Assembly (NCBI GenBank): GCA_965199555.1
Contig: CBDASJ010000026.1
Location: forward strand, 1-64,000
Length of the DNA stretch: 64,000 nt
DNA from: LMUY01 sp965199555
GTDB taxonomy: Bacteria; Pseudomonadota; Alphaproteobacteria; Acetobacterales; Acetobacteraceae
Direction: 5' to 3'
Shown: positions 15,824 through 24,119 of the stretch, piece after piece
How the letters are laid out: each line of letters starts with the position of its first letter
Position numbering within the stretch: position 1 is the first letter of the stretch
Made by a program: the position numbers and the translations under genes
Notes under the pieces: model-generated
Database searches by the model: none
The model's input: only the letters and a program-made list of their open reading frames with translations
What the model was told of the DNA's origin: nothing

Positions 15824-17070
15824 GGTGCATCGCCGACGATTTCACGGGGGCGACGGACCTCGCTTCCACCCTGGTGCGCGGCGGCATGCGCACCGTGCAG
15901 GTGATCGGCGTGCCCGACGGCCCGGCGCCCGACGCGGACGCCGTGGTGGTGGCGTTAAAATCCCGCACCACGCCCGCCGCGGAAGCGGTGGCGGACAGCC
16001 TGGCCGCACTGCGCTGGCTGCAAGCGGCCGGCTGCACGCAGTTCTTCCAGAAATACTGCTCGACCTTCGACAGCACCGAGGCCGGCAATATCGGCCCGGT
16101 GGCCGACGCCCTCGTGGACGCGCTCGGCTGCGGCTTCGCGCTGGCCTGCCCGGCGTTTCCGGCCAACAACCGCACCGTGTTCCAGGGGCACCTCTTCGTC
16201 GGCGCGACGCCCCTCAACGAAAGCGGTATGGAGCACCACCCGCTGACCCCAATGCGCGACGCCAACCTGGTGCGCGTGCTGTCGCGGCAAACGGACGGCA
16301 CGGTGGGGCTGGTGCCGTGGGGAACGGTGACGCAGGGGCCGGACGCGATCCGCCGCATGTTGAACGGGTTGAAGGAACAGGGCCGTCGCTACGCCATCGT
16401 CGACGCGATCACCGATGCGGATCTGGTCGCGATTGGTCAGGCGGCGGCGGCCCACGCCCTGATCACCGGCGGCTCCGGCGTGGCAACGGGCTTGCCGGGT
16501 AATTTCCGCGCGGCCGGCACATTGCCGGAACGCACCGAAGCGACGGCGCTGCCGCCCGTGCAAGGCCACGCCGCCGTGCTGGCGGGATCGTGCTCGCGTG
16601 CCACCCTGTTCCAACTCGGTGCCGCCAGGGACCGGGTGCCGACGCTGGAGTTGGACGCGCTGAAAACGCCGAATGCGCAGGATCTGGCAGACCAGGCGCT
16701 GCGCTGGGCCGCCGACAGGCTGGGCGACACCCCCATCGTCATCGCCACGTCGGCGCCGCCCGACCGGGTGACGGCGTTGCAAACCAAGCTCGGGCGCGAG
16801 GCGGCCGGCGCCTTGCTGGAAGACACGCTGGCGCGGGTGGCGGAGGGTTTGGTGCAAGCCGGGGTGCGGCGCATGGTGGTGGCAGGGGGCGAGACCTCCG
16901 GTGCCGTGGTGTCCCGCCTGGGCGTGCGGGAGTTGCGCATCGGTGCCGAGATCGCCCCCGGGGTACCGTGGACCTACGCGGAAGGCAGTGGGCCGGCGAT
17001 GCGGCTGGCACTGAAATCAGGTAATTTCGGCGATCGTGACTTCTTCACGACGGCGTTCGAAGTAGGCTGA
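15814..17070 (+). CDS. otnK: Four-carbon acid sugar kinase, 3-oxo-tetronate kinase type
   Basis: 418 residues from a GTG start (VLLGCIADDFTGATD) with GGAGG seven bases upstream. The N-terminal domain has the DUF1537 signature ADDFTGATDLAS and QKYCSTFDSTEAGNIGPV; the C-terminal nucleotide-binding domain has VVAGGETSGAVVSRLGV and PGVPWTYAEGSGPAMRLALKSGNFG. It phosphorylates 3-oxo-tetronate (or a related four-carbon acid sugar) for later decarboxylation. The partner isomerase, dehydrogenase and aldolase genes usual for this pathway are not next to it; the neighbour is a broken glycosyltransferase. The upstream open frame is an artefact of that frameshift. Confidence 0.88.
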   Translation: MLLGCIADDFTGATDLASTLVRGGMRTVQVIGVPDGPAPDADAVVVALKSRTTPAAEAVADSLAALRWLQAAGCTQFFQKYCSTFDSTEAGNIGPVADALVDALGCGFALACPAFPANNRTVFQGHLFVGATPLNESGMEHHPLTPMRDANLVRVLSRQTDGTVGLVPWGTVTQGPDAIRRMLNGLKEQGRRYAIVDAITDADLVAIGQAAAAHALITGGSGVATGLPGNFRAAGTLPERTEATALPPVQGHAAVLAGSCSRATLFQLGAARDRVPTLELDALKTPNAQDLADQALRWAADRLGDTPIVIATSAPPDRVTALQTKLGREAAGALLEDTLARVAEGLVQAGVRRMVVAGGETSGAVVSRLGVRELRIGAEIAPGVPWTYAEGSGPAMRLALKSGNFGDRDFFTTAFEVG

Positions 17071-17095
17071 CGAGGTCGCGGAGAACAGCGGAAGA

Positions 17096-17218
17096 CTCTC
17101 ATTCTCCCTCTGGGAGAGTGCCGGGGTGAGGGCCGATGCTACCAGGGTAGGCTGTATTCTCAAGGTCGATCGCGGTGCGGGCAGCACCCTCACCCGGCCC
17201 TCTCCCAAAGGGAGAGGG
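17096..17218. repeat. Inverted pair of CCCTCTCCC-type hairpin repeats
   Basis: One unit (17096-17132: CTCCCTCTGGGAGAG followed by GGGGTGAGGG) and an inverted copy (17185-17218: CACCCTCACCCGG then CCCTCTCCCAAAGGGAGAGGG) face each other across about 50 bases. Each unit forms its own hairpin, and the two can also pair with each other. It fills the gap between otnK (plus) and the histone-like gene (minus), i.e. between convergent stops, and could serve as a bidirectional terminator. Confidence 0.7.
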
Positions 17219-17268
17219 TTTTAAGGTGAGGCGTGGAAAGTGCCTTGCAGTCGTTGTTCGGCCAGGCC

Positions 17269-17847
17269 TCAGTTGATCGAATCGCTGGTCTGCGCCGTGG
17301 TGGGCTCCGGCGGTGCGGCGTCTGCCTTGCGCCGACGGGTCTTCGGGGCGGTGGAGCTCAGCTCCTTGGCAGCGGCCGAGCGAGCCGCCGGGGACTTGGC
17401 GGTGCGCATGGTCTTCGACGCGGCCGACTTGCCCGCCGGCTTGGCGGAGGCAGTAGACGCGGCCTTGGTCGTCTTCTTCGGGGCCGCCTTGGCGGGTGCA
17501 GCCTTGGCTGGGGCCGCCTTCTTTGCCGGTGTGGTGGTGCCCTTCGATGAACCCAGCGCCTTGGCGGCGGCGGAACGGGCGGCCGGGGACTTGGCCGTCT
17601 TCATCGTCTTGGCGGCTGCGGCCTTGGACGCCGGCTTGGCGGCGGACGCCTTCGGAGCAGCCTTCGTTGCCGTCGTCTTCTTTGCGGCCGCGGCCTTCGG
17701 GGCTGCTGTCTTGGTGGTGGCCGCTTTGGTGGCCTTCGGCTTGGCGGCGGGCTTCGCCGCGGCCTTCGGTGCCGTCTTCGTGGCAGCCTTTACCGCCATG
17801 GCCTGGGCGCGCGGCTTGGATGGCAGGGTGTCGTCGGTGGTGCTCAT
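17269..17847 (-). CDS. Histone H1-like Lys/Ala/Pro-rich nucleoid protein
   Basis: 192 residues, almost only Ala, Lys, Thr, Pro and Ser, very basic and predicted disordered: the composition of histone H1/HC2-like bacterial proteins that compact DNA. Two diverged copies of a block of about 20 residues with identical core AKSPAARSAAAK (preceded by KTMKT or KTMRT) stand in the C-terminal half, separated by a PAKAAPAKAAPKK linker. The C-terminus KTRRRKADAAPP is again basic. The ATG at 17847 follows AAGGACA; longer readings lose the composition. DNA binding is inferred from composition only. Confidence 0.75.
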   Translation of the reverse strand: MSTTDDTLPSKPRAQAMAVKAATKTAPKAAAKPAAKPKATKAATTKTAAPKAAAAKKTTATKAAPKASAAKPASKAAAAKTMKTAKSPAARSAAAKALGSSKGTTTPAKKAAPAKAAPAKAAPKKTTKAASTASAKPAGKSAASKTMRTAKSPAARSAAAKELSSTAPKTRRRKADAAPPEPTTAQTSDSIN

Positions 17848-18190
17848 GGGGTGTTGTCCTTCAGGGCCGTTGCGTGTCGTGGGAAAGCGAACGGCCGCTT
17901 GTGCAGCCAGTTCCTCCGGCCGCGAACCGAACACCGACAACGCCCGCGGACGCGGTGCCGGTAGCATGGGCGAGACGCAGTTTGGCGCGGAGGCAGGCGA
18001 TGCCACGATGATCCCGGTCGTCGCCGAAAAGTCCCGGCATCGCGCCTGCCTTTCCCGCCGTTGCATCACGGCCGATCCTGATCGAATCGGCCGCAGCACA
18101 TGCCATTCCGCTATCTCGCGTGCGCCGTTTGCATGTCAAACAAAAACGACATCATTACTTGGTCAACACCCGGCAACGCCGCCCCAGCAA
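17848..18190. other. Intergenic region between histone-like gene and prpC
   Basis: 343 bases without a supported gene. It holds an inverted repeat GGCCGAT/ATCGGCC (18070-18092, nine-base loop) and, on the minus strand, a perfect -35 TTGACA (18134-18139) 17 bases from AGATAG (18111-18116), a possible promoter for the histone-like gene with a leader of roughly 260 bases. The DNA around 18120-18170 is noticeably AT-richer than its surroundings. Confidence 0.5.
18111..18139 (-). promoter_or_regulatory. Possible sigma-70-type promoter upstream of histone-like gene
   Basis: TTGACA-N17-AGATAG on the minus strand. The -35 is perfect and the -10 weak. It would give a long 5' leader containing the 18070-18092 hairpin. 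Confidence 0.35.
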
Positions 18191-19342
18191 TCAGGCGGTT
18201 CGCTGCGCCAGCGGGACGAATGCGCGGTCCTCCGGGCCGGTGTAATTGGCGGTCGGGCGGATGATCTTGCCGTCGATGCGCTGCTCGATCACGTGCGCGG
18301 CCCAGCCGGACGTGCGAGCGATAACGAACAGCGGCGTGAACATCGCCGTCGGCACGCCCATCGTCTGGTAGGATACGGCGCTGAACCAATCGAGGTTGGC
18401 GAACATCTTCTTGGTTTCCGCCATCACGCTTTCCAGGCGTTCGGCGATGTTGAAGGTGGCGAGGTTGCCGGCTTCCGTTGCCAGCGACTTGGCCACGCCC
18501 TTGATCACCACGTTGCGCGGATCGGACACGGTGTAGACCGGGTGGCCGAAGCCGATCACGACCTCCTTGTTGGCAACGCGGCGGCGGATGTCGGCTTCCG
18601 CCTCGTCCGGACTGGCGTAGCGCTGCTGGATTTCCAACGCGACTTCGTTGGCGCCGCCATGCTTCGGCCCGCGCAGGGCGCCGATCCCGCCCACGATGGC
18701 GCTGTACATGTCGGACCCGGTGCCCGCCACCACGCGCGTGGTGAAGGTGGATGCGTTGAACTCGTGCTCGGCATACAGGTTCAGCGAGGTGTGCATCGCC
18801 CGCACCCAGCTCGCCGGCGGCGTGTGGCCGTGCAGCAGATGCAGGAAATGGCCGCCGATGCTGTCGTCGTCCGTGTCCAGCTCGATCCGCTTGCCGTTGA
18901 TCGACCAGTGATACCAGTAGAGCAGCATTGAGCCGAGGCACGCCATCAGCCGGTCGGCGATGTCGCGTGCGCCGGCGTGGTTGTGGTCATCCTTCTCCGG
19001 CAACACGCAGCCCAGCGCCGACACGCCGGTGCGCATCACGTCCATCGGGTGCGTGGCGGCGGGCAGCGCTTCCAGCACGGTGCGCACGCTGGCCGGCAGG
19101 CCGCGCATGGCGTGCAGCCGCTTCTTGTAGGCGCGCAACTGCGCTTCCGTCGGCAAGGAGCCGTGCACCAGCAGGTGGGCGATCTCCTCGAACTCGCAGC
19201 TTTCCGCGATCTCCAGGATGTCGTAGCCGCGGTAATGCAGGTCGTTGCCCGTGCGGCCGACGGTGCACAGCGCGGTGTTCCCCGCGGTGACGCCGGACAG
19301 CGCGACGGATTTCTTCGGCTTGGGGCCTGTCGTCTCGGACAT
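18191..19342 (-). CDS. prpC: 2-methylcitrate synthase
   Basis: 383 residues. Condenses propionyl-CoA with oxaloacetate in the methylcitrate cycle. The short citrate-synthase fold typical of PrpC is present: VGRTGNDLHYRGYDI near the N-terminus, HPMDVMRTGVSALG, GALRGPKHGGANE, the catalytic-His motif VIGFGHPVYTVSDPRN, and the C-terminal RTSGWAAHVIEQR with RPTANYTGP. Its position beside prpD supports PrpC rather than housekeeping citrate synthase. The ATG at 19342 starts MSETTG after the GAGAACC-type leader; an open frame continues upstream but is not conserved. prpB was not found in the window. Confidence 0.92.
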   Translation of the reverse strand: MSETTGPKPKKSVALSGVTAGNTALCTVGRTGNDLHYRGYDILEIAESCEFEEIAHLLVHGSLPTEAQLRAYKKRLHAMRGLPASVRTVLEALPAATHPMDVMRTGVSALGCVLPEKDDHNHAGARDIADRLMACLGSMLLYWYHWSINGKRIELDTDDDSIGGHFLHLLHGHTPPASWVRAMHTSLNLYAEHEFNASTFTTRVVAGTGSDMYSAIVGGIGALRGPKHGGANEVALEIQQRYASPDEAEADIRRRVANKEVVIGFGHPVYTVSDPRNVVIKGVAKSLATEAGNLATFNIAERLESVMAETKKMFANLDWFSAVSYQTMGVPTAMFTPLFVIARTSGWAAHVIEQRIDGKIIRPTANYTGPEDRAFVPLAQRTA

Positions 19343-19373
19343 CGTGGTTCTCCTCAGACCAGGGTTGGTTGAA

Positions 19374-19395
19374 GGCCTCTCCCAAAGGAGAGGCC
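19374..19395. repeat. CCCTCTCCC-type hairpin between prpD and prpC
   Basis: GGCCTCTCC-CAAA-GGAGAGGCC, a perfect nine-pair stem, lies in the 65-base gap. It may attenuate or process the prpD-prpC transcript. It is the shortest member of the repeat family seen at four other places here. Confidence 0.6.
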
Positions 19396-19407
19396 CGTCG
19401 AATTGTG

Positions 19408-20907
19408 CTAGAAGATGCCCGGCTTGGCCTCGGCCAGCGCGCCGGACGCCATCGCCACGTTGAGCCGGTGCAGCTCGCCCGCCGGCAGCGATGCCACGTC
19501 CTGCACCGCTTCCAGGAAGCGGGCGGCCTCCCGCGGGGCGATCAGCCCCTCGGTCATGGTTTCGAACTTGCCGATGTAGTCGTCGCGGCCCCACGGCTTG
19601 GCGCCGAGCGGGTGCGCGTTGGCGATCGCCATCTCGTCGGTGATCACCTCGCCATCCGCCATGGTGATCTCCACCCGGGCACCGAAGGCAAGTTCGTTGG
19701 GGTCGCGCGAATGGTAGCGCGCGGTCCACGCCGGGTCCTCCTGGGTTTCGATCTTGTGCCACAACTCCACCGTGTCGCGACGGCCGGCGCGCTTGGGTGC
19801 GTAGCTGTCCACGTGGTGCCAGCGTCCGTCCTGCAGGGCGACGGCGAAGATGTACATGATGGAATGGTCCAGCGTTTCCCGGCTGGCCTTCGGGTCCATC
19901 TTCTGCGGGTCGTTCGCCCCGGTGCCGATCACGTAATGCGTGTGGTGGCTGGTGTGGATGACGATCTTGGCAACCTTGCGCGTGTCGCCCACCCGCTCGC
20001 GCATGCGGAACGCCAGGTCGATCAGCGCCTGGCTCTGGTACTCGGCCGAATGCTCCTTGGTGTAGGAGTCCATGATCGCCCGCTTCGGCTCCTTGGGGCC
20101 GGGCAGCGGCACGGAGTACTGCGCGTCCTTGCCGTCCAGCATCCAGGCGATCACGCTGTCCTCGCCCTCGTAGACCGGGGACGGCGCGCCTTCCCCGCGC
20201 ATCGCGCGGTCCACCGCCTCGATCGCCAGCTTGCCGGCATGGGACGGCGCGTACGCCTTCCACGAACTGATCTCGCCCTTGCGGGATTGCCGCGTGGTGA
20301 AGCTCACATGCACCGCCTGCTGCACGGCCTGGTAGATCACCTCCGGCTTCAGGCCGAGCAGGGTGCCGATGCCAGCCGCCTGCGCCGGGCAGAGATGCGC
20401 GATGTGGTCTATCTTGTGCTCGTGCAGGCAGATGGCGCGCACCAGGTCGATCTGGATTTCGTAGCCGGTCGCCAACCCGCGGATCAGGTCGGCGCCGGAC
20501 TTCTCCATGGTTTGCGCCACCGCCAGGATCGGCGGGATGTTGTCGCCGGGATGCGAGTAGTCCGCGGCAAGGAAGGTGTCGTGCATGTCCAGCTCGCGCA
20601 CCGCCGTGCCGTTGGCCCAGGCGGCCCATTCCGGGCTGACCCGCTTGTTGGACGCCACGCCGAACACGGTGGCGCCGTTCTTGCGCGGATGACCCAGCGC
20701 CATGCCGCGGGCGGAGGTGGGTGCCGAGCGGTTTACCGACGCGATGGCGACCGCGGCGTTGTCGATGATGCGGTTCACGATCATGTCCGCCACGTCGCGC
20801 TGCACCTTCACCTTGTCGGCGGCGACAGCGGCGATCTTCCACGCCAACTGGTCCTCCCGCTTCAGCACGTCCTTGGACGGGTGGACACGGACCTCGTGGC
20901 TGAGCAT
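19408..20907 (-). CDS. prpD: 2-methylcitrate dehydratase, PrpD type
   Basis: 499 residues. Dehydrates 2-methylcitrate to 2-methyl-cis-aconitate. MmgE/PrpD family motifs are clear: RELDMHDTFLAADYSHPGDN, LATGYEIQIDLVRAICLHEHKIDHIAH, SRKGEISSWKAYAPSHAGK, HTSHHTHYVIGTGANDP. The ATG at 20907 follows AGGGAG and begins MLSHEVRVHPSKD. Upstream open frame is antisense to the FUSC gene and not used. With prpC it forms a propionate-degradation unit. A perfect palindrome lies in the divergent promoter region. Confidence 0.94.
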   Translation of the reverse strand: MLSHEVRVHPSKDVLKREDQLAWKIAAVAADKVKVQRDVADMIVNRIIDNAAVAIASVNRSAPTSARGMALGHPRKNGATVFGVASNKRVSPEWAAWANGTAVRELDMHDTFLAADYSHPGDNIPPILAVAQTMEKSGADLIRGLATGYEIQIDLVRAICLHEHKIDHIAHLCPAQAAGIGTLLGLKPEVIYQAVQQAVHVSFTTRQSRKGEISSWKAYAPSHAGKLAIEAVDRAMRGEGAPSPVYEGEDSVIAWMLDGKDAQYSVPLPGPKEPKRAIMDSYTKEHSAEYQSQALIDLAFRMRERVGDTRKVAKIVIHTSHHTHYVIGTGANDPQKMDPKASRETLDHSIMYIFAVALQDGRWHHVDSYAPKRAGRRDTVELWHKIETQEDPAWTARYHSRDPNELAFGARVEITMADGEVITDEMAIANAHPLGAKPWGRDDYIGKFETMTEGLIAPREAARFLEAVQDVASLPAGELHRLNVAMASGALAEAKPGIF

Positions 20908-20933
20908 GGCGACACTCCCTGGAATTCCGGCGT

Positions 20934-20946
20934 GATAAGCCTTATC
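20934..20946. promoter_or_regulatory. Palindrome GATAAG-C-CTTATC in the prpD/FUSC divergent region
   Basis: A perfect 6+1+6 inverted repeat, AT-richer than its surroundings, 27 bases upstream of the prpD start and 60 bases upstream of the FUSC gene. It is the right kind of site for a dimeric regulator of the propionate genes or of the divergent pump; no regulator gene is adjacent. Confidence 0.45.
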
Positions 20947-21006
20947 GAAGTGTCCTAGGAGCCGTTGCGACCCGGAGCAAGCGGCCGTCCGGAGGTTCGC
21001 CGCGCA

Positions 21007-22920
21007 ATGTCCGCGACCATGGCCCCGCACCGCGAGCCGACCCTGTTCCTGCCCGGCTTCATGCCGGACGCGTTCGGCTTCGCGACGCGCACGACGCTGT
21101 CGCTGCTGCTGGCGTATCTCGTGGCGTTCGCCGTCCAGCTCGACACCGCGTCCAGCGCCGGGCTGTGCGTGGCAATCGTGGCACAGCCGACGCCGGGCAT
21201 GGCGATGTCGAAGGCGGTGTACCGCGCGGTGGGCACGGTCGTCGGCGGCATCGCCGCGCTCGCGCTGGTATCGGTTTTCCCGCAGGACCGCACGATGCTG
21301 CTGTTCGGCTTCGCGGTGTGGCTCGGCGCCTGCACCTTCGTTGCGGCGCTGTTGCGGGACTTCCGGTCGTACGGGGCGGTGCTGTGCGGCTACACGGTCG
21401 GCATCATCGCCGTGTCCGGCATCGACGCGCCCGGCGGCGCCTTGCTTGCCACGCTGAACCGGGTGGCCGCCATCCTGATCGGCATCGGCGCCGTGGCGCT
21501 GGTCAACCTGCTGCTGTCCGGCACGACCGCCTTCAGCGAATTGCGCGCGGCCCTGCAACAACGCCTGGCGACCGCGGACGCCTTGGCGCTGTCGGCGCTG
21601 GCTGGGGAAATGCTGCCGCGGGAACCGCTGCCGGCGCAGGTCGGCGCCGACATCCTGGGTTTGCGGACACAGGCCGGCTACGCCGCCGCGGAAATGCCGG
21701 ACGGCCGCAATCGGCGCGCCGGCGCCACGGCGGCCATCGCGGGGTTGCTCGGCATGCTGTCGGCCACCCGCGCGCTGTCGACCGGCTTGCAGCAGCCGGT
21801 CGACGACGCCACCCGCGCCCTCATGGCAGCGGCCGCGGCGCAGATCGGCGGCGCCAGCCCGCGCATTCCGCTGCAAGCCAGGCCGGCGAGCCCGCACGCC
21901 GCCGCCCTGCTGGACCGTGCGAACGACCTGCTGTCTCAACGCGACGCCGTTCTGGACGGCCTGCGCATGCTGGCGGACGGCGAAGGCCGCGCGGTGGAAA
22001 CCCACCTGCCGATCCACCTCGACTGGGTTGGCGCGGGGTTGAGCGCCACCCGCACCGTGATCTCCGTCGCCCTAGGCTGCTTGTTCTGCGTCTACGCGGG
22101 CTGGCCCGGCGCGACCCTGCTGCTGGTGCAGCAGGCCGCCTTTACCGCCTTGCTGGGGATGGCGCCGAACCCGTCCGGCGCGGCGGTGGGAATCGCCGCG
22201 GGGCTGCCGTTCGCCGGGGCGGCGGCGGCCGTGATCGGCTTCCTGTTGTTGCCGCAAGCGTCCGGCTTCGTGCCGTTCGCCTTGGCGCTGGTGCCGTTCG
22301 CGTTCGCTGCCGCCCTTGCGACGCGGCATCGGCGGGCGGCGCCCTACACGCCTGGTTTGCTGCTGTACCTGACGCTTCTGCTGTCGCCGGCCAATACCGA
22401 GATCTTCGACCTCGAAGCCTTCCTCAACAACGTCCTGGTTCAGGTCGTGGCGCTGGTCTTCATGCTGCTGGCTTTCCGCTTCATCCTGCCGGTGTCGCGC
22501 GGCCGCCGGCTGCTGCGCGTGGCGGACGCGATCGGGCGGCGGCTGCGCCTGTCGCTGGACGGCAAGCTGCCGCGGCAAGGCCCCGTCGCGGCAAGGTGCC
22601 TGCGCTTCGATCGCTTGGCGCAGGCACAGATTTGGCTGGGCCACCCGACGCCGGCCCGCCTTGCGGTGCTGGAGCGGCTGTCGGCGTTCAGCGAGTTGGA
22701 TTCCACGTTGCGGCGGGCCTGGGGCGGCATGCGTGCGCTCGGCCTGCCCATGCCGCCGCGCGACGCGGACTCGCTGGACGCCGCGGCACGCGACCTGCTG
22801 TCCCGCGACGGGGCGGTGGACCCGGCGGTGATCCACGCCGCCGCCGGGCTGCACGGCTCGGCCGTGTTGCTGCGGACCCACGGGCGCGCACTGCGGCATT
22901 ACGGCGTGGCGGCGGGCTGA
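21007..22920 (+). CDS. FUSC-family aromatic acid/multidrug exporter (AaeB-like)
   Basis: 637 residues. Two sets of membrane helices (roughly residues 30-165 and 335-475: TRTTLSLLLAYLVAFAV, GTVVGGIAALALVSVFP, then ISVALGCLFCVYAGWPG, LLYLTLLLS) are each followed by a cytosolic helical domain, the fusaric acid resistance layout. With the DUF1656 and HlyD-type genes downstream it forms an inner-membrane pump resembling AaeXAB. The ATG at 21007 follows GGAGG by ten bases and is preferred over an earlier in-frame ATG at 20965. Substrate cannot be told from sequence. Confidence 0.87.
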   Translation: MSATMAPHREPTLFLPGFMPDAFGFATRTTLSLLLAYLVAFAVQLDTASSAGLCVAIVAQPTPGMAMSKAVYRAVGTVVGGIAALALVSVFPQDRTMLLFGFAVWLGACTFVAALLRDFRSYGAVLCGYTVGIIAVSGIDAPGGALLATLNRVAAILIGIGAVALVNLLLSGTTAFSELRAALQQRLATADALALSALAGEMLPREPLPAQVGADILGLRTQAGYAAAEMPDGRNRRAGATAAIAGLLGMLSATRALSTGLQQPVDDATRALMAAAAAQIGGASPRIPLQARPASPHAAALLDRANDLLSQRDAVLDGLRMLADGEGRAVETHLPIHLDWVGAGLSATRTVISVALGCLFCVYAGWPGATLLLVQQAAFTALLGMAPNPSGAAVGIAAGLPFAGAAAAVIGFLLLPQASGFVPFALALVPFAFAAALATRHRRAAPYTPGLLLYLTLLLSPANTEIFDLEAFLNNVLVQVVALVFMLLAFRFILPVSRGRRLLRVADAIGRRLRLSLDGKLPRQGPVAARCLRFDRLAQAQIWLGHPTPARLAVLERLSAFSELDSTLRRAWGGMRALGLPMPPRDADSLDAAARDLLSRDGAVDPAVIHAAAGLHGSAVLLRTHGRALRHYGVAAG

Positions 22921-22924
22921 AGCG

Positions 22925-23119
22925 ATGTGGCGCGAAACCAACATCGCCGGCGTGTTCTTCTCGCCCCTGCTCGCCTACATGCTGGCGGCCTTGCTGTGTT
23001 ACCTGCCGTTGCGCTGGCTGCTCATCCGCCTGCGACTGCATCGCTGGGCCTGGAACCCGCTGCTGGCGGATGCCGGGCTGTATGTGTGCATCCTCGGGGC
23101 GCTGGTCGGATGGCTGTGA
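22925..23119 (+). CDS. DUF1656 small membrane protein (AaeX-like)
   Basis: 64 residues with two membrane helices (about 11-30 and 46-63). The start MWRETNIAGVFFSPLLAYML is typical of DUF1656 proteins, which nearly always sit between FUSC and HlyD-type genes of aromatic-acid efflux operons. It lies four bases after the FUSC stop. The role in the pump is undefined. Confidence 0.85.
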   Translation: MWRETNIAGVFFSPLLAYMLAALLCYLPLRWLLIRLRLHRWAWNPLLADAGLYVCILGALVGWL

Positions 23120-23157
23120 CGCGCCCGTTCATCCCCACCCGCCAAGGAGCCCGCGCC

Positions 23158-23196
23158 ATGCCGTCCTGCTTCACCCCCGCCACGGCCGGCCGGTAA
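23158..23196 (+). CDS. Possible 12-codon leader peptide upstream of the HlyD gene
   Basis: ATG at 23158 with CAAGGAG nine bases upstream encodes MPSCFTPATAGR and stops at 23196, five bases before the GTG of the adaptor. It is either a coupling leader whose termination feeds ribosomes to the weak GTG, or the sign of a frameshift at the true adaptor start. Confidence 0.35.
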   Translation: MPSCFTPATAGR

Positions 23197-23201
23197 CCGC
23201 G

Positions 23202-24119
23202 GTGTTCGGACGGGCGCGCCGCGCGCTGCGCGTGGGGGTGACGCTGGCCATCCTGGTGGCGGCTGGGTTTGCCGGGCTGGTGATCTGGAACCACTACATC
23301 ACCGGGCCATGGACCCGCGACGGCCAGGTGCTGGCCGACATCGTCAACCTGGCGCCGCAGGTCACCGGCCGGATCACCAGGCTGGCCGTCGCGGACAACC
23401 AGATGGTCCACAAGGGCGAGCTGCTGTACGAGGTCGATCCCGTCGACTACCAGGTCAACGTCGCCGCCGCGCAGGCGAACGTGAACAGCAAGCTCGCCGA
23501 CCTGAAGCTGAAGCGCGAGGAAGCGACCCGGCGCACCACCCTGTCCACGCTGTCGACCTCGCAGGAGGAGCAGCAGACCTATGCCAGCAATGCGGAGGTC
23601 GCCGCCGCGGCCTACGCCACCGCGCTGGCGCAGTTGAGCCAAGCCAACATCAACCTGGACCGGACGCACGTCACCTCGCCGGTGAACGGCTTCGTCACCA
23701 ACCTGCTGCTGCGCGAAGGCGATTTCGCGACGGCCGGCACGCGCAACATCTCCATCCTGGACAGCGACAGCTTCTGGGTGGTCGGCTATTTCGAGGAAAC
23801 CAAGCTCCCCGGCATCCATGTCGGCGACCCGGCGCTGGCCGCGTTGATGGGCTATCGCGACGCGATCCGCGGCCATGTCGAAAGCGTCGCACGCGGCATC
23901 AACACGCCGAACACCAATCCCGGCGCGCTCGGCCTGGCGTCCGTCAGCCCGGTGTTCACCTGGGTCCGCCTGGCGCAACGCATTCCCGTGCGCATCCACA
24001 TCGACGCGGTGCCGGACACGGTGCACCTGGCAGCGGGGATGACGGCCACGGTGACGGTCGGGCCGGACACCGCGCCCGACGCGGCGCACGGGGCCTTGTC
24101 GCGGGCGGTGTCCCGCTAG
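23202..24119 (+). CDS. HlyD-family periplasmic adaptor (AaeA/EmrA-like)
   Basis: 305 residues. One N-terminal membrane helix (about 12-28) is followed by the adaptor core: TRDGQVLADIVNLAPQVTGRITRL, a helical hairpin (residues about 85-150), DRTHVTSPVNGFVTNLLLREGDF and the beta-barrel region SFWVVGYFEETKLPGIHVGD. It would link the FUSC pump to an outer-membrane channel. The first in-frame start is a GTG at 23202, which lacks an obvious ribosome site; the strong site AAGGAG precedes an ATG at 23158 in another frame, which stops four bases before this GTG. Confidence 0.88.
   Translation: MFGRARRALRVGVTLAILVAAGFAGLVIWNHYITGPWTRDGQVLADIVNLAPQVTGRITRLAVADNQMVHKGELLYEVDPVDYQVNVAAAQANVNSKLADLKLKREEATRRTTLSTLSTSQEEQQTYASNAEVAAAAYATALAQLSQANINLDRTHVTSPVNGFVTNLLLREGDFATAGTRNISILDSDSFWVVGYFEETKLPGIHVGDPALAALMGYRDAIRGHVESVARGINTPNTNPGALGLASVSPVFTWVRLAQRIPVRIHIDAVPDTVHLAAGMTATVTVGPDTAPDAAHGALSRAVSR

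Noticed and set aside
14866..17070. A single 734-residue glycosyltransferase-kinase fusion
   Set aside because: The middle 100 residues are Arg/Gly-rich out-of-frame translation; the true GT C-terminus is in the next frame and the kinase has its own GTG and ribosome site.
18191..20842. Long minus-strand reading frame joining prpC to upstream sequence
   Set aside because: Upstream part is an out-of-frame shadow of prpD, which is plainly coding in another frame.
19408..22017. N-terminal extension of PrpD by about 370 residues
   Set aside because: It is antisense to the FUSC gene and has no conserved motif; PrpD starts at 20907 with a good ribosome site.
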